From CABMGO01 sp964408125 (GTDB taxonomy: Archaea > Nanobdellota > Nanobdellia > Pacearchaeales > GW2011-AR1): DNA of 51,526 nucleotides. Both the position numbers and the translations under genes were made by a program. The number at the start of each line of letters is the position of its first letter. Within the stretch, counting starts at the first letter, position 1. Positions 40,308 through 48,289 of this stretch are shown here, piece after piece. The DNA lies in assembly GCA_964408125.1 (NCBI GenBank), contig CAYOYC010000001.1, positions 1 to 51,526 of the forward strand, read 5' to 3'. The notes below the pieces were generated by a model. That model was not told where the DNA came from, made no database searches, and worked only from the letters and a program-made list of their open reading frames with translations.

Positions 40308-41188
40308 TTTATATCCTTTTTGGCACAATACCATTTAATTATAGAGGCGTTTGTCATCCATGTACTCATAATATCTACTAACAGTCCTAATGCTAATATT
40401 AAAAATATTTGTTTAAATGACTCAGGTAAGCTTGATGAAAAAAAGAACGCTGGAATAACTGCCGCCAGTGCTGTTCCTGTCATTAAAATACCAGTTTTGA
40501 ATGCTCCGTAGATTCTCGTGTTTAAAGAACCCTCTTTCTTTTTTAATGCTCTCGTTGTTAACAAAATATCTGTATCTACCGAATAACCTATCAACATTAA
40601 AAATGCCGCTATACCTGCAGCTGAAATCTTTACGCCAAATATATCTAGTACCGCTAATGGTATTACTATATCTGAAAAGGCTGCAAAAACTACTGCAATA
40701 CTTGGTGTAAATGTTTTAAATAAGAAAAAGATAACACATGACATTAAAATAAAGGATATTATTATGGCGTACATCAACTGCTTATAGAAGCTATTACTCA
40801 GAGATGGGCCTGTAAATTCTGTGCTTGAATTCTCGTCGGTTAAATTTATTCCTAGTTCTATAATCCTATTTTTTATATCGCTAGACTCCGCAGATGTTTC
40901 AATTATTAAAGCCAAGCGCTTACCTGTTGAAACGTCTGTTAGTTTTCTGAAACCAACGTCTGAAAAGTATTTTGGAAGCTCGCTTTCTAATGCTGTTGTA
41001 TCTATATCCCCGTTAATCGTTATTACCGTGCCGCCCTTTAGCGATACATCTTTGTTCATTATGTCGCCTGTTTTTGCATAAAACCCTACTAGATAAATTA
41101 AAGATAAAATAACAATTATTACCGGAATCAATAAAACTACTTTATAATTTTTGTCATACCAATTACTTATTTTTTGATTTTGTATCAT
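40304..41188 (-). CDS. secF: Protein translocase subunit SecF
   Basis: 294 residues, six transmembrane helices. The hallmark VSLKGGTVITI after TM1 and the C-terminal FLMLIGYSVDTDILLTTRALKK are present. First gene of secF-secD, the usual archaeal order. A leaderless promoter CTTAAAAA (41210-41217 on the minus strand) is centred 25.5 nt from the ATG. Confidence 0.95.
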   Translation of the reverse strand: MIQNQKISNWYDKNYKVVLLIPVIIVILSLIYLVGFYAKTGDIMNKDVSLKGGTVITINGDIDTTALESELPKYFSDVGFRKLTDVSTGKRLALIIETSAESSDIKNRIIELGINLTDENSSTEFTGPSLSNSFYKQLMYAIIISFILMSCVIFFLFKTFTPSIAVVFAAFSDIVIPLAVLDIFGVKISAAGIAAFLMLIGYSVDTDILLTTRALKKKEGSLNTRIYGAFKTGILMTGTALAAVIPAFFFSSSLPESFKQIFLILALGLLVDIMSTWMTNASIIKWYCAKKDIK

Positions 41189-41250
41189 AAATCCATGAGT
41201 AAATTGGTATTTTTAAGCCTTGTTAATTTCGGATAATTTTAGGGATAGAA

Positions 41251-41350
41251 TGCGCCGGTCGGGAGTCGGACCCGAGTCAAGTGGTTCTTTCGCAATTATC
41301 CTAAGATTTTTGATGGAAACCACCTATACTAACCACTGTACTACCAGCGC
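41251..41350 (-). tRNA. tRNA-Gly(UCC) with an intron after position 37
   Basis: Acceptor GCGCTGG/CCGGCGC, D-stem GTAC/GTAT, anticodon stem GGTGG/CCACT (one G-U) with loop TTTCCA-A, so anticodon TCC. The mature tRNA is 72 nt, discriminator A. A 28-nt intron (41286-41313) lies at the canonical 37/38 site, as expected for archaeal splicing endonuclease. The T-loop is TCCGACT, i.e. C at position 55 where nearly all tRNAs have U (pseudouridine). TATA-like element near 41375-41382. Confidence 0.88.
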
Positions 41351-41445
41351 TTAAAAGTTAAATATAGATCGGGGTTTTAAAGGTTTTGGATTTCATGTTT
41401 TCAATAAACAAACTTTTAAAAACGAACACTTATTGAGGATTTCAA

Positions 41446-41528
41446 GTGGGGGTTCCGGAGCGGTCAAACGGGTAAGATTTAAGCTCTTATGGCTTCTGCC
41501 TTCGGGGGTTCGAATCCTCCCTCCCACA
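41446..41528 (+). tRNA. tRNA-Leu(UAA)
   Basis: Acceptor GTGGGGG/CTCCCAC, anticodon stem TAAGA/TCTTA with loop TTTAAGC giving TAA, long variable arm, T-loop TTCGAAT, discriminator A. No intron. TTTAAAAA at 41415-41422 is centred 27.5 nt upstream, so the precursor leader is about 2 nt. Confidence 0.95.
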
Positions 41529-41562
41529 TAAAATTTATATAGTCTAAATATGTTGAATAATA

Positions 41563-41763
41563 ATGCAAAGAAAAATAAAAGCTAGATTGTTCCAAGCTCC
41601 GGCTATTATACTTTTAGTCATAGTCCCTGTGATTGCAACCTTTTATATAAAAATTTCTAAGAAGCTAGACATCTCGTGGTTTACGCCACTTGCTGTATTG
41701 GTAGTTGCGGCGTTATACTTTTATGGAAGGTATTTGGAAAATAAAAACGATTTTTCCTTTTAA
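41563..41763 (+). CDS. Small two-helix membrane protein
   Basis: 66 residues, unrecognised. Basic start (MQRKIKARLFQ), then helices at about 12-29 and 38-57, joined by KISKKLDISW, and a charged C-terminus. Both ends probably face the cytoplasm. Leaderless: a TTTATATA-like element at 41532-41539 lies about 26 nt before the ATG. Between two tRNA-type genes; no operon partner. Confidence 0.6.
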   Translation: MQRKIKARLFQAPAIILLVIVPVIATFYIKISKKLDISWFTPLAVLVVAALYFYGRYLENKNDFSF

Positions 41764-41769
41764 ATAAAC

Positions 41770-41777
41770 TTTTATAG
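41770..41777 (+). promoter_or_regulatory. TATA box left in front of a tRNA remnant
   Basis: TTTTATAG, centre 26.5 nt before the presumed first base of the tRNA fragment at 41800. Confidence 0.45.
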
Positions 41778-41799
41778 TCTCTTTTCTAGAAATTTCTAG

Positions 41800-41826
41800 G
41801 CCCGTGTAGCTCAGCCTGGTTAGGGT
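41800..41826 (+). pseudogene. 5' fragment of a tRNA gene
   Basis: The sequence has a tRNA acceptor strand GCCCGTG, TA, and a D-arm GCTC-loop with GG-GGGT (G-U pairs), then breaks off. No matching 3' acceptor strand (CACGGGC) is found in the next 1.3 kb. The amino-acid identity cannot be told. The homing-endonuclease unit starts directly after it. Confidence 0.6.
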
Positions 41827-41830
41827 AAGG

Positions 41831-41838
41831 TTTAAATA
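41831..41838 (+). promoter_or_regulatory. TATA box, leaderless promoter of the endonuclease gene
   Basis: TTTAAATA centred 25.5 nt before the ATG at 41860, directly after the tRNA fragment. Confidence 0.6.
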
Positions 41839-41859
41839 TATTAAAATCGTTTATTTTTT

Positions 41860-42864
41860 ATGAGATTACTCTTATCAAAAGATTCTAGAAAAAAGTTATT
41901 TGATCACCTACAAAAAATAAATAATTGTAACTCTCTCGAAGTATTATCTCGTAAATTGAAAATTCCATTAAAAACAATTGGGAATTGGAAATATGGGCAT
42001 GGATATATTCCTGAAGTGATACTTCCTATCGCTATCGAAAATAAAATAGAAATTTTAGATAAGCAAGAAGATAACTGGGGAAATATTAAGGGTGGCAAGA
42101 AAACTTATCAGATAATTTTAAAAAAATATGGGCAAGGGGAAATAGATAAAAGACGATCTCGGGGTGGAATGAATTCTATTAGAAAGATTAGAGTACAACA
42201 AAAACCCATATCTATAGATATTACTAATCCTCTTTTTTTAGAGTTTTATGGTATTTTGTTGGGCGATGGGTGGATGAGCAAGCTAGCTTATCGCGGAAAG
42301 ATAATAAATCTTATCGGCATTAGTGGAAATGCAAAAAAAGATAGGGAATTTTTTATTTATTTAAAGAAAAATATTAAAGAATTATTTAATAGGAACGCCT
42401 ATCTTAAGTATCGTCCAAAGTGCACTTCTATAGAGCTAAACTTTACGCATAAAGAGCTGTTAAAAAAAATACACGAGGAATTAAATTTCCCTATAGGCCA
42501 GAAGATTGACTTGAAAATTCATGATAATGTTTACAATTTGGGTTACGAAAAAATGAAGTACGTTATTAGGGGGATATTAGACACTGATGGTTGTGTGTAT
42601 TTTGATAAAACACCCGTTGGAAAACCTTATCCTTGTTTAAATATCACAATGAAAGCTCCAAAATTAATGAATCAGGTTTTTAATATGCTTATTAGTCAAG
42701 GATTCAAAGCAATGCTTCAAGATAGAAAGGGTCATGCTATGCAAATAATATTAAAGGGACGCAAACAATTAAATAAGTGGATGAAAGAAATAGGATCATC
42801 TAATTTCCGAAACTTAAGTAAATTTGCCCTCGTGGCGCAATTGGATAGCGCAAAAGCATCCTAA
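41860..42864 (+). CDS. LAGLIDADG homing endonuclease
   Basis: 334 residues. The N-terminal ~55 residues look like a helix-turn-helix (SLEVLSRKLKIPLKTIGNWK), followed by a basic linker. The two LAGLIDADG helices are FYGILLGDGWM (about 129-139) and VIRGILDTDGCVYF (about 231-244), each ending in the catalytic acidic residue. Such enzymes cut long DNA sites and spread their own gene. The last 13 codons read into tRNA-Arg; the stop TAA falls in its anticodon loop. Flanked upstream by a truncated tRNA, so insertion into a tRNA locus is likely. Confidence 0.9.
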   Translation: MRLLLSKDSRKKLFDHLQKINNCNSLEVLSRKLKIPLKTIGNWKYGHGYIPEVILPIAIENKIEILDKQEDNWGNIKGGKKTYQIILKKYGQGEIDKRRSRGGMNSIRKIRVQQKPISIDITNPLFLEFYGILLGDGWMSKLAYRGKIINLIGISGNAKKDREFFIYLKKNIKELFNRNAYLKYRPKCTSIELNFTHKELLKKIHEELNFPIGQKIDLKIHDNVYNLGYEKMKYVIRGILDTDGCVYFDKTPVGKPYPCLNITMKAPKLMNQVFNMLISQGFKAMLQDRKGHAMQIILKGRKQLNKWMKEIGSSNFRNLSKFALVAQLDSAKAS

Positions 42865-42899
42865 GCTTTAGGTTGCAGGTTCAAGTCCTGCCGAGGGCG
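42826..42899 (+). tRNA. tRNA-Arg(CCU)
   Basis: Acceptor GCCCTCG/CGAGGGC, D-stem GCGC/GCGC, anticodon stem AAAGC/GCTTT with loop ATCCTAA giving CCT, T-stem GCAGG/CCTGC with TTCAAGT, discriminator G. No TATA element lies at the expected distance (sequence around 42795-42802 is ATCATCTA), so it probably depends on a transcript from upstream, now the endonuclease gene. Confidence 0.95.
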
Positions 42900-42908
42900 T
42901 TCGGAAGG

Positions 42909-42916
42909 TTTAAAAA
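42909..42916 (+). promoter_or_regulatory. TATA box of 5S rRNA
   Basis: TTTAAAAA, centre 27.5 nt before the first base of 5S; the same spacing as at the tRNA-Leu gene. Confidence 0.55.
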
Positions 42917-42939
42917 GCCAAAATCAATAGAAATTTTGA

Positions 42940-43045
<106 letters not shown>

Positions 43046-43110
43046 TTATCTATTTTTATAATAGGTTTTATAGGAAACACTTATATGCCTAAACTAAAAT
43101 CACCTTAGTC

Positions 43111-43308
43111 TTAATATTTCTTAAACTTATTAACTAATTCTATAGAATCTGTTTGCCCCAAGAAAACTGCTCTGCAACAATATCTTTCTAATCCTAACTC
43201 GTCTAAAACTTTTTTAGGATCTTCACCCTTTGCAGTTCTTTCTTTAAAATCCTTCCATAAGTGAGCAATCGGCTTGCCACATGAGAAACATCTTATTTGA
43301 ATTATCAT
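43111..43308 (-). CDS. rpoN: DNA-directed RNA polymerase subunit Rpo10 (RpoN)
   Basis: 65 residues. The zinc site is the atypical CX2C...CC: RCFSCGKP near residue 7 and ERYCCRAVFLG near 42. HLWKDFKERTAKGEDPKKVLDELGL is typical. It sits at the RNAP assembly platform with Rpo3 and Rpo11. In many archaea it follows S9; here it stands alone with a leaderless promoter (TTTTTAAA, 43330-43337). Confidence 0.95.
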   Translation of the reverse strand: MIIQIRCFSCGKPIAHLWKDFKERTAKGEDPKKVLDELGLERYCCRAVFLGQTDSIELVNKFKKY

Positions 43309-43353
43309 GTAATTATGATAAAGGGGGCATTTTTAAAGGTTTTGATTCGTAGT

Positions 43354-44556
43354 TTATTCATATCTTAAAGCATCTACTGGGTTTATTTTAGAAGCACGAA
43401 TTGCGGGAATAACCCCGGAGATTGCGCCCGTAATTGTTGCAAATAAAATACATCCCGCAAAGAGCCAGAATGAATATAGCGGCTTTAAAAAACTCCATCC
43501 TAAGTTTTCTAAAATGTTTCCGGCTAGACTTGTTGCTCCATAGCCGATTAATACTCCTATAACCCCCGCTAAAAACCCTAAAAATGCAGATTCGAAAAAG
43601 AAGATAGAAAATACGACTGAATTTTTTGCCCCTATAGATTTTATAATTCCTATTTCTTTATATCTGTCTAATACGGACGTTATCATTGTGTTTGCAGTAT
43701 TTATTGCCGAAACCAAAACCGAAATAAATGATATAAAGATAATAAATCCTATTACAACGTTTAATGCGCTACTATATGATTTTATTAAATCCTCAAAAGA
43801 TTGAACAAAGAAATCTTCCTCTCCCCTTTTTTGATCTCTTTCATTTCTTAGTGCGTCTTCAACTCTAGTAATTGTATTCTGTATATTGTTTATATCCACC
43901 CTGGCTATTATATATCCGTAGGAATTATTTCCTGGATAAAGTGTATCAATATACTCGTTGTTTATATAAATTTGAGAATCGTCTTGCGGAGTTCCTATTT
44001 CATCTAAAAATCCGACTATACGCAAATCTTGTCCATTAATATTTATTTTATTATTCAATCCTAATGCTTTTGGAAATATTTTTTTGTCTACGCTATATGA
44101 ATATCCTAAAACAACCTTCCCTTTGTCTGATTTTTGCAAATTTCGTCCCTTTAGTATATCCACTCCTCCGATTTCAAACATCATTGGTTTTTGTGGGTCT
44201 ATGGAAATTAAAAAACTGTATATTAATTTGTCTTGAGCATTTACCTGTGCAACCTTAAAATACACCCCCGTAGCATCATAAACCCCGTCGGACCTTCGCA
44301 CCGCCTCTAGGTCTGAATCTGTTAATTTAAAACTCGAATCTAGTCCCGGGGCCGAATTGGTTTTACCTTGTATTATTATTTTATCTGCAGAAGACCCGCT
44401 CGCAAGGTTGTTTATATAATCATATAAACCAAATCCAAAACTAATAAATATAAAAATAGTTGCTATTCCTATAAAAATGGAAAGAACAGTTAGAAAACTT
44501 CTCGACTTCCTTTTGTTGATGTTCCTCAGAGAATATTTTATATTTTCAAGCGCCAT
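43354..44556 (-). CDS. ABC transporter permease, MacB/FtsX type
   Basis: 400 residues. N-terminal transmembrane helix (SFLTVLSIFIGIATIFIFISFG), a MacB-type extracytoplasmic domain (residues about 45-265), then three helices with the FtsX signature (VLDRYKEIGIIKSIGAKNS near residue 296). Ends ...INPVDALRYE, as usual. Paired with a second permease immediately upstream; the two would form a heterodimer with the ATPase. Such complexes move lipids, lipoproteins or peptides rather than small solutes. Confidence 0.92.
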   Translation of the reverse strand: MALENIKYSLRNINKRKSRSFLTVLSIFIGIATIFIFISFGFGLYDYINNLASGSSADKIIIQGKTNSAPGLDSSFKLTDSDLEAVRRSDGVYDATGVYFKVAQVNAQDKLIYSFLISIDPQKPMMFEIGGVDILKGRNLQKSDKGKVVLGYSYSVDKKIFPKALGLNNKININGQDLRIVGFLDEIGTPQDDSQIYINNEYIDTLYPGNNSYGYIIARVDINNIQNTITRVEDALRNERDQKRGEEDFFVQSFEDLIKSYSSALNVVIGFIIFISFISVLVSAINTANTMITSVLDRYKEIGIIKSIGAKNSVVFSIFFFESAFLGFLAGVIGVLIGYGATSLAGNILENLGWSFLKPLYSFWLFAGCILFATITGAISGVIPAIRASKINPVDALRYE

Positions 44557-45776
44557 TAACCCCTCAACACCTCCACTGGATTTTGATTGGCTGCCTGTCT
44601 GGCTGGTGCTATCCCAGATATTGCGCCTATTGTAAAACTACCCACAAGAGTTAACCCGATTAACATGAAATCTATATTTGGAGATAAGCTGCCACCCACA
44701 AAACTACCTATACCGACTGTCCCTAGATAACCTATTAGTGTTCCGAAAATTGCTCCTATAATCCCGCCAATTAGTCCAAGCAATCCTGCCTCGATGAAGA
44801 ATTGTAAAAATACCTGGCTATTTTTTGCGCCTATCGCTTTCATTATTCCTATTTCTTTTCTTCTTTCTAAAACAGAAGTCGTCATTGTGTTTACTATTCC
44901 GACTGCCCCAACAAGAATGGAAATAGAAGCTATAATTGCTACAAATACTTGAACTCCGGTTAAAATATCGTCTACCGTCTTCAGCATTGCTTCTGGTGTT
45001 TGAACCTCAAAATCTTCTTCCCCAATTTTAACATCTCTTCTGTCTCTCATTAATTTTTCAATATCTTGCTTGGTTTTATTTAGGGTTTCTTTGCTTTGCG
45101 CCTGGACGACTATAATGTCTGCCTTATTTTTGTCTTCCATAAATTCCTCTAGTTGTTTTTCATTCATGTATATAACATTGTCAAAAATAAAACTTCCTTT
45201 TTTTTTCGTTATCCCCACGACTTCAAACTTTCTTCCATTAATTGTTATCTTATTCCCCACTTCTACTTTCTTTTCAAACCCGGATGATTCATCTGTGAAA
45301 AAATTATATGCTAACATAACTTTATTTGTATCTGAATCTGTAAGCAATCGTCCTTTCTCTATCTCTAATTGTAAATTATCATACACAAATTTTCTATCTT
45401 CCCCATAGGGTGTTTGGATTGAATATTTTATTTGGCGAATATTATTAAAATCCGTCTCTAGGGATATAACATTTCTCCTTATTGCCCTCTTTACACTTGA
45501 TAACTTTTTTATTGCTTCTAAATCCGAAACCGTAAGCGCATTTAGTGCACCACTTCCTGGTGGGCCGTAGGAGTTGAGCCCTCCCGCCTGAACTGTTAAA
45601 ACTTCTGTGCTACTAATCCCAAATTGACTAGAGACAGCAAGTTTAAGTCCTGCACCTAGTGAAATTAGGGCTATAACTGCCGTAACCCCTATAAAAATTC
45701 CCAATAACGTTAACCAACTCCTTACCCCTCTATGTTTAAGATTTTTAAATGCAATAGAAAAATAATCGTTTATCAT
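44556..45776 (-). CDS. ABC transporter permease, MacB/FtsX type
   Basis: 406 residues, same architecture as its neighbour: KHRGVRSWLTLLGIFIGVTAVIALISLGAG, periplasmic-type core, then SVLERRKEIGIMKAIGAKNS and ...NPVEVLRG. The ATG at 45776 overlaps the ATPase stop by 4 nt and starts the conserved region; the frame is open to 45818. The start of the next permease is joined at 44556. Confidence 0.92.
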   Translation of the reverse strand: MINDYFSIAFKNLKHRGVRSWLTLLGIFIGVTAVIALISLGAGLKLAVSSQFGISSTEVLTVQAGGLNSYGPPGSGALNALTVSDLEAIKKLSSVKRAIRRNVISLETDFNNIRQIKYSIQTPYGEDRKFVYDNLQLEIEKGRLLTDSDTNKVMLAYNFFTDESSGFEKKVEVGNKITINGRKFEVVGITKKKGSFIFDNVIYMNEKQLEEFMEDKNKADIIVVQAQSKETLNKTKQDIEKLMRDRRDVKIGEEDFEVQTPEAMLKTVDDILTGVQVFVAIIASISILVGAVGIVNTMTTSVLERRKEIGIMKAIGAKNSQVFLQFFIEAGLLGLIGGIIGAIFGTLIGYLGTVGIGSFVGGSLSPNIDFMLIGLTLVGSFTIGAISGIAPARQAANQNPVEVLRG

Positions 45777-46477
45777 CTTTTTCTGGTTACCTTCTCGAGT
45801 TTTCCATCCTTCAACCAATAAACTATTTCTGCATGCTTCAAGGCTTTGTCGGGATCATGAGTAACCATAATAATAGTTTTACCTTCTTTGTGGAGTTTCC
45901 CTAGAAAAGTCATTACAATCTCACCCGTTTTTGTATCTAAGTTTCCCGTTGGTTCGTCTGCCAAAATCACTTCTGGATCATTTGCCAGTGCTCTCGCAAT
46001 CGCAACTCTTTGCTGCTGCCCGCCTGAGAGCTGATTTGGATAATGGTCTTTCCTGTCCCACAATTCAACTAATCTTAAAAGTTCATCTCCCCTTATGTTC
46101 CTTTCAGATTCGCTAACATCTTGGAAAACCATTGGTAAAATTATATTTTCTTTTGCGGTCATGTTTGGGATTAGATTAAAACTTTGAAAAATAAATCCTA
46201 TCTTCTTGCCCCTAATTTGTGCAAGGTCCGATTCGTGAAGTTTGGATATATCTTGTCCATCTAAAAAAATCTTTCCATGCGTTGCGCTGTCTAAACTCCC
46301 AACAAGGTTCATTGCTGTGGATTTTCCACTCCCGCTTGGCCCCATGATAGCAATAAACTGCCCCGCTTTTACTTTTATAGATACTCCGTCAACTGCTTTA
46401 ACTTTACTCTCACCCATATCATAAATCTTAGAAACATTACTTAGTTCGATTACGATATCACCGTCTTTTTTCACCAT
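45773..46477 (-). CDS. ABC transporter ATP-binding protein (MacB/LolD type)
   Basis: 234 residues. Walker A GPSGSGKST (residues 46-54), Q-loop FIFQSFNLIPNMTAKENI, signature LSGGQQQRVAIARAL, Walker B VILADEPTGNLD and H-loop VTHDP. The family powers MacB/LolCDE-like export. First gene of a three-gene operon with two permeases. Leaderless TTTATAAA (46499-46506), centred 25.5 nt from the ATG. Confidence 0.96.
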   Translation of the reverse strand: MVKKDGDIVIELSNVSKIYDMGESKVKAVDGVSIKVKAGQFIAIMGPSGSGKSTAMNLVGSLDSATHGKIFLDGQDISKLHESDLAQIRGKKIGFIFQSFNLIPNMTAKENIILPMVFQDVSESERNIRGDELLRLVELWDRKDHYPNQLSGGQQQRVAIARALANDPEVILADEPTGNLDTKTGEIVMTFLGKLHKEGKTIIMVTHDPDKALKHAEIVYWLKDGKLEKVTRKR

Positions 46478-46526
46478 ATCAAATTAAATCCTTTTTATTT
46501 TATAAACTCTTGTATGTTTGTGAAAA

Positions 46527-47363
46527 TTATCTTGTAGATTTCTTCTTTTTATTACGTCTGTAGAAATAATATCCTATCGCTAAAACAATTATTATAATTA
46601 ATGTAGTTGTCCAAGAAAACCCGCCCGAGGAAGGTTTTGTATTTACAAAATATGAAGAATCAAAAACAACTTGTTTTGCGATTGATCTTCTTATCCCTGC
46701 TACATCTGTATAACTAATTAAAATTTGTATTGGCCCATCTGATGGTGAAGCTGTAAAATCAACTGATGTATACTCATTTGCGTCCAAATCTCCTGCTAAA
46801 TTTTTATTTGCTCCAGTTAAAATTATATTTTCCTGCTTTGGGACCTCTACTAGTATTGCCTGAACCTGGCTTTTGCCATAATTTAATATTTCTAAAGAAA
46901 GGGCCTGTGTTGCATAATTATAATCTTTCACAAACAGTTCAAAATTTGCCTGTGAGTCTCCCAGGTTTAAATTAAATTGCTTTAAGATTTTTGCCTGACT
47001 TCCCGAATATGAATATTGTACCTCTATCGGATTATCTCCATCTACCGCATCATTGTCAACCCTAACTTTGTATGTGAGGATAGAGTATGGATTAAAATCT
47101 CTCTTAAATGTGCCTGCATCAATTTCATATTTTGTTGTAGCATTTGGATCAAAAATTATTGGATACTTGCTTAATAACTCGAAGGACACTTTTCCACAAT
47201 CAGAATTTTCTATTCCCTGTAATTGGAATGCAAACTTGACATATTCTCCCTGGGTTGCTGGATACGGGTCTTGGTTTAACAAAACAGGAACAAGATTACA
47301 TGCTTCAGCTGATACAGCTGCTAGGAAAAATAGCACACAAAACATTATCACCAATCTCTTCAT
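46527..47363 (-). CDS. Secreted COG1361/S-layer-like protein with C-terminal anchor
   Basis: 278 residues: signal peptide (1-19), two or so beta-sandwich domains of NEW3/COG1361 type (e.g. QDPYPATQGEYVKFAFQLQGIEN; SLEILNYGKSQVQAILVEVP), then a C-terminal transmembrane helix (about 254-270) and a YRRNKKKK tail. Archaeal MacB-type ABC genes are often next to such a protein, which may act as the extracytoplasmic partner replacing a bacterial adaptor. Separate leaderless promoter (TTTTTAAA, 47385-47392). Confidence 0.75.
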   Translation of the reverse strand: MKRLVIMFCVLFFLAAVSAEACNLVPVLLNQDPYPATQGEYVKFAFQLQGIENSDCGKVSFELLSKYPIIFDPNATTKYEIDAGTFKRDFNPYSILTYKVRVDNDAVDGDNPIEVQYSYSGSQAKILKQFNLNLGDSQANFELFVKDYNYATQALSLEILNYGKSQVQAILVEVPKQENIILTGANKNLAGDLDANEYTSVDFTASPSDGPIQILISYTDVAGIRRSIAKQVVFDSSYFVNTKPSSGGFSWTTTLIIIIVLAIGYYFYRRNKKKKSTR

Positions 47364-47464
47364 GGTCTGTTTTAGATTGTTTTCTTTTTAAATCTTTTGA
47401 AATATCGTTCTGAAGAATAGAAGTATTTAAAAAGTGATTGTTATAAAATTAATTAATAAAAATT

Positions 47465-47469
47465 GAGGT
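47465..47469 (+). promoter_or_regulatory. Shine-Dalgarno site of the zinc-ribbon gene
   Basis: GAGGT, 4 nt before the ATG at 47474. One of the few genes here with its own leader and ribosome-binding site; the TATA element at 47427-47434 predicts a start near 47456. Confidence 0.5.
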
Positions 47470-47473
47470 AAAA

Positions 47474-47656
47474 ATGGTCGCGAAAAAATGCTGTGTTTAT
47501 TGCAAGGGAGATGTTCCAGAGGAAAGAGCCATGGATGTCTGTGATAGGTGCGGAAGGGCGGTCTGGGGTGAAAAAATGTTTATAGCTATTGTGGAGGGGA
47601 CCAATAGGGAAATGTCTAAGGGCAACATGGAACTCGGAAGAGTAAGTGAATCTTAA
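47474..47656 (+). CDS. Zinc-ribbon protein
   Basis: 60 residues. Two zinc knuckles (CCVYCKGDVP, residues 6-15; VCDRCGRAVWG, 22-32) followed by a helix containing MFIAIVEGTNREMSKGNMELG. Looks like a treble-clef/ribbon DNA- or RNA-binding protein; I do not recognise a named family. The gene is monocistronic, just before the eL21 operon. Confidence 0.75.
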   Translation: MVAKKCCVYCKGDVPEERAMDVCDRCGRAVWGEKMFIAIVEGTNREMSKGNMELGRVSES

Positions 47657-47686
47657 TTATTCTATATGAAATTTGAATTAAAAAGG

Positions 47687-47694
47687 TTTAAAAA
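47687..47694 (+). promoter_or_regulatory. TATA box, leaderless promoter of the eL21-S13 operon
   Basis: TTTAAAAA centred 25.5 nt before the ATG at 47716. It decides that start over an in-frame ATT/TTG at 47707. Confidence 0.6.
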
Positions 47695-47715
47695 CGGCTT
47701 TTTTGTTTGATTGAA

Positions 47716-48033
47716 ATGGTAGTGGACGCATTTGATAGCAGAATATTGCTTGAAAAATTTGACTGCCTCGATGAACAAGAGATTATAGCGGCTAAAAAGC
47801 TGATTCAAAAATATGCTCAAAAAATCGAAAAAGTAGTAGATTATAAAAAAATCAAACTAGAACTGAGAGTTCATCCAAAAATTAATTCGAGACAGTTCGA
47901 ACTTAATTGTCATTTAGAATATGATGGAGGAATGGTTACTTCGTGTGATCAAAATTCAAACTCATTTATATTAATAGATAAGGTACTTGAAAATATACTT
48001 AAAGAAATACAAAATAAAATCAGAAAAAATTGA
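47716..48033 (+). CDS. HPF/S30AE-like protein, possible ribosome hibernation factor
   Basis: 105 residues. The layout is an N-terminal helix pair, two strands (KIKLELRVHPK and FELNCHLEYDGG) and a C-terminal helix with a preceding aromatic turn (NSFILIDKVLENILKEIQNKI), which is the order in the short S30AE domain of hibernation factors (the family has ...YaaID.a..kle.Q...). By-eye assignment. First gene of an operon with eL21, Rpo4 and ribosomal proteins, which suits a ribosome-binding role. Confidence 0.45.
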   Translation: MVVDAFDSRILLEKFDCLDEQEIIAAKKLIQKYAQKIEKVVDYKKIKLELRVHPKINSRQFELNCHLEYDGGMVTSCDQNSNSFILIDKVLENILKEIQNKIRKN

Positions 48034-48034
48034 A

Positions 48035-48289
48035 ATGGCAGGAAAAAAAATGAACGTAAGGTCAAGAGGAAAGTTACAACTTAGTGAATACTTTAAGGTC
48101 TTAAAAGTTGGGGATAATGTTGCTGTCGTAACTCAACAAAATATCCCTTCTGCATATCCAAAAAGAATTGTTGGAAAAAGTGGAAAAGTTATAGGGATAA
48201 GGGGAAGGTCCATGAGGATAAAAATAATGGATGGGAATCTAGAAAAAGAATTTATAATTAAACCGATTCATCTTAAGAAACTAAAATGA
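48035..48289 (+). CDS. rpl21e: Large-subunit ribosomal protein eL21
   Basis: 84 residues, slightly short. RSRGKLQLSEYFKVLKVGDNVAVV and YPKRIVGKSGKVIGIRGRSMRI are the SH3-like core. The ATG at 48035 lies 1 nt after the previous stop; the frame is open further up but the extra residues are unlike the family. Confidence 0.92.
   Translation: MAGKKMNVRSRGKLQLSEYFKVLKVGDNVAVVTQQNIPSAYPKRIVGKSGKVIGIRGRSMRIKIMDGNLEKEFIIKPIHLKKLK

Noticed and set aside
41800..41850. Split (trans-spliced) or permuted tRNA as in Nanoarchaeum
   Set aside because: The fragment ends after the D-arm, not at the anticodon, and no matching 3' half with CACGGGC was found in the flanking sequence.
47987..48034. N-terminal extension of eL21 from an upstream ATG
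   Set aside because: These codons overlap the end of the HPF-like gene in another frame; the residues are lysine-rich without match to the eL21 family, which begins at 48035.
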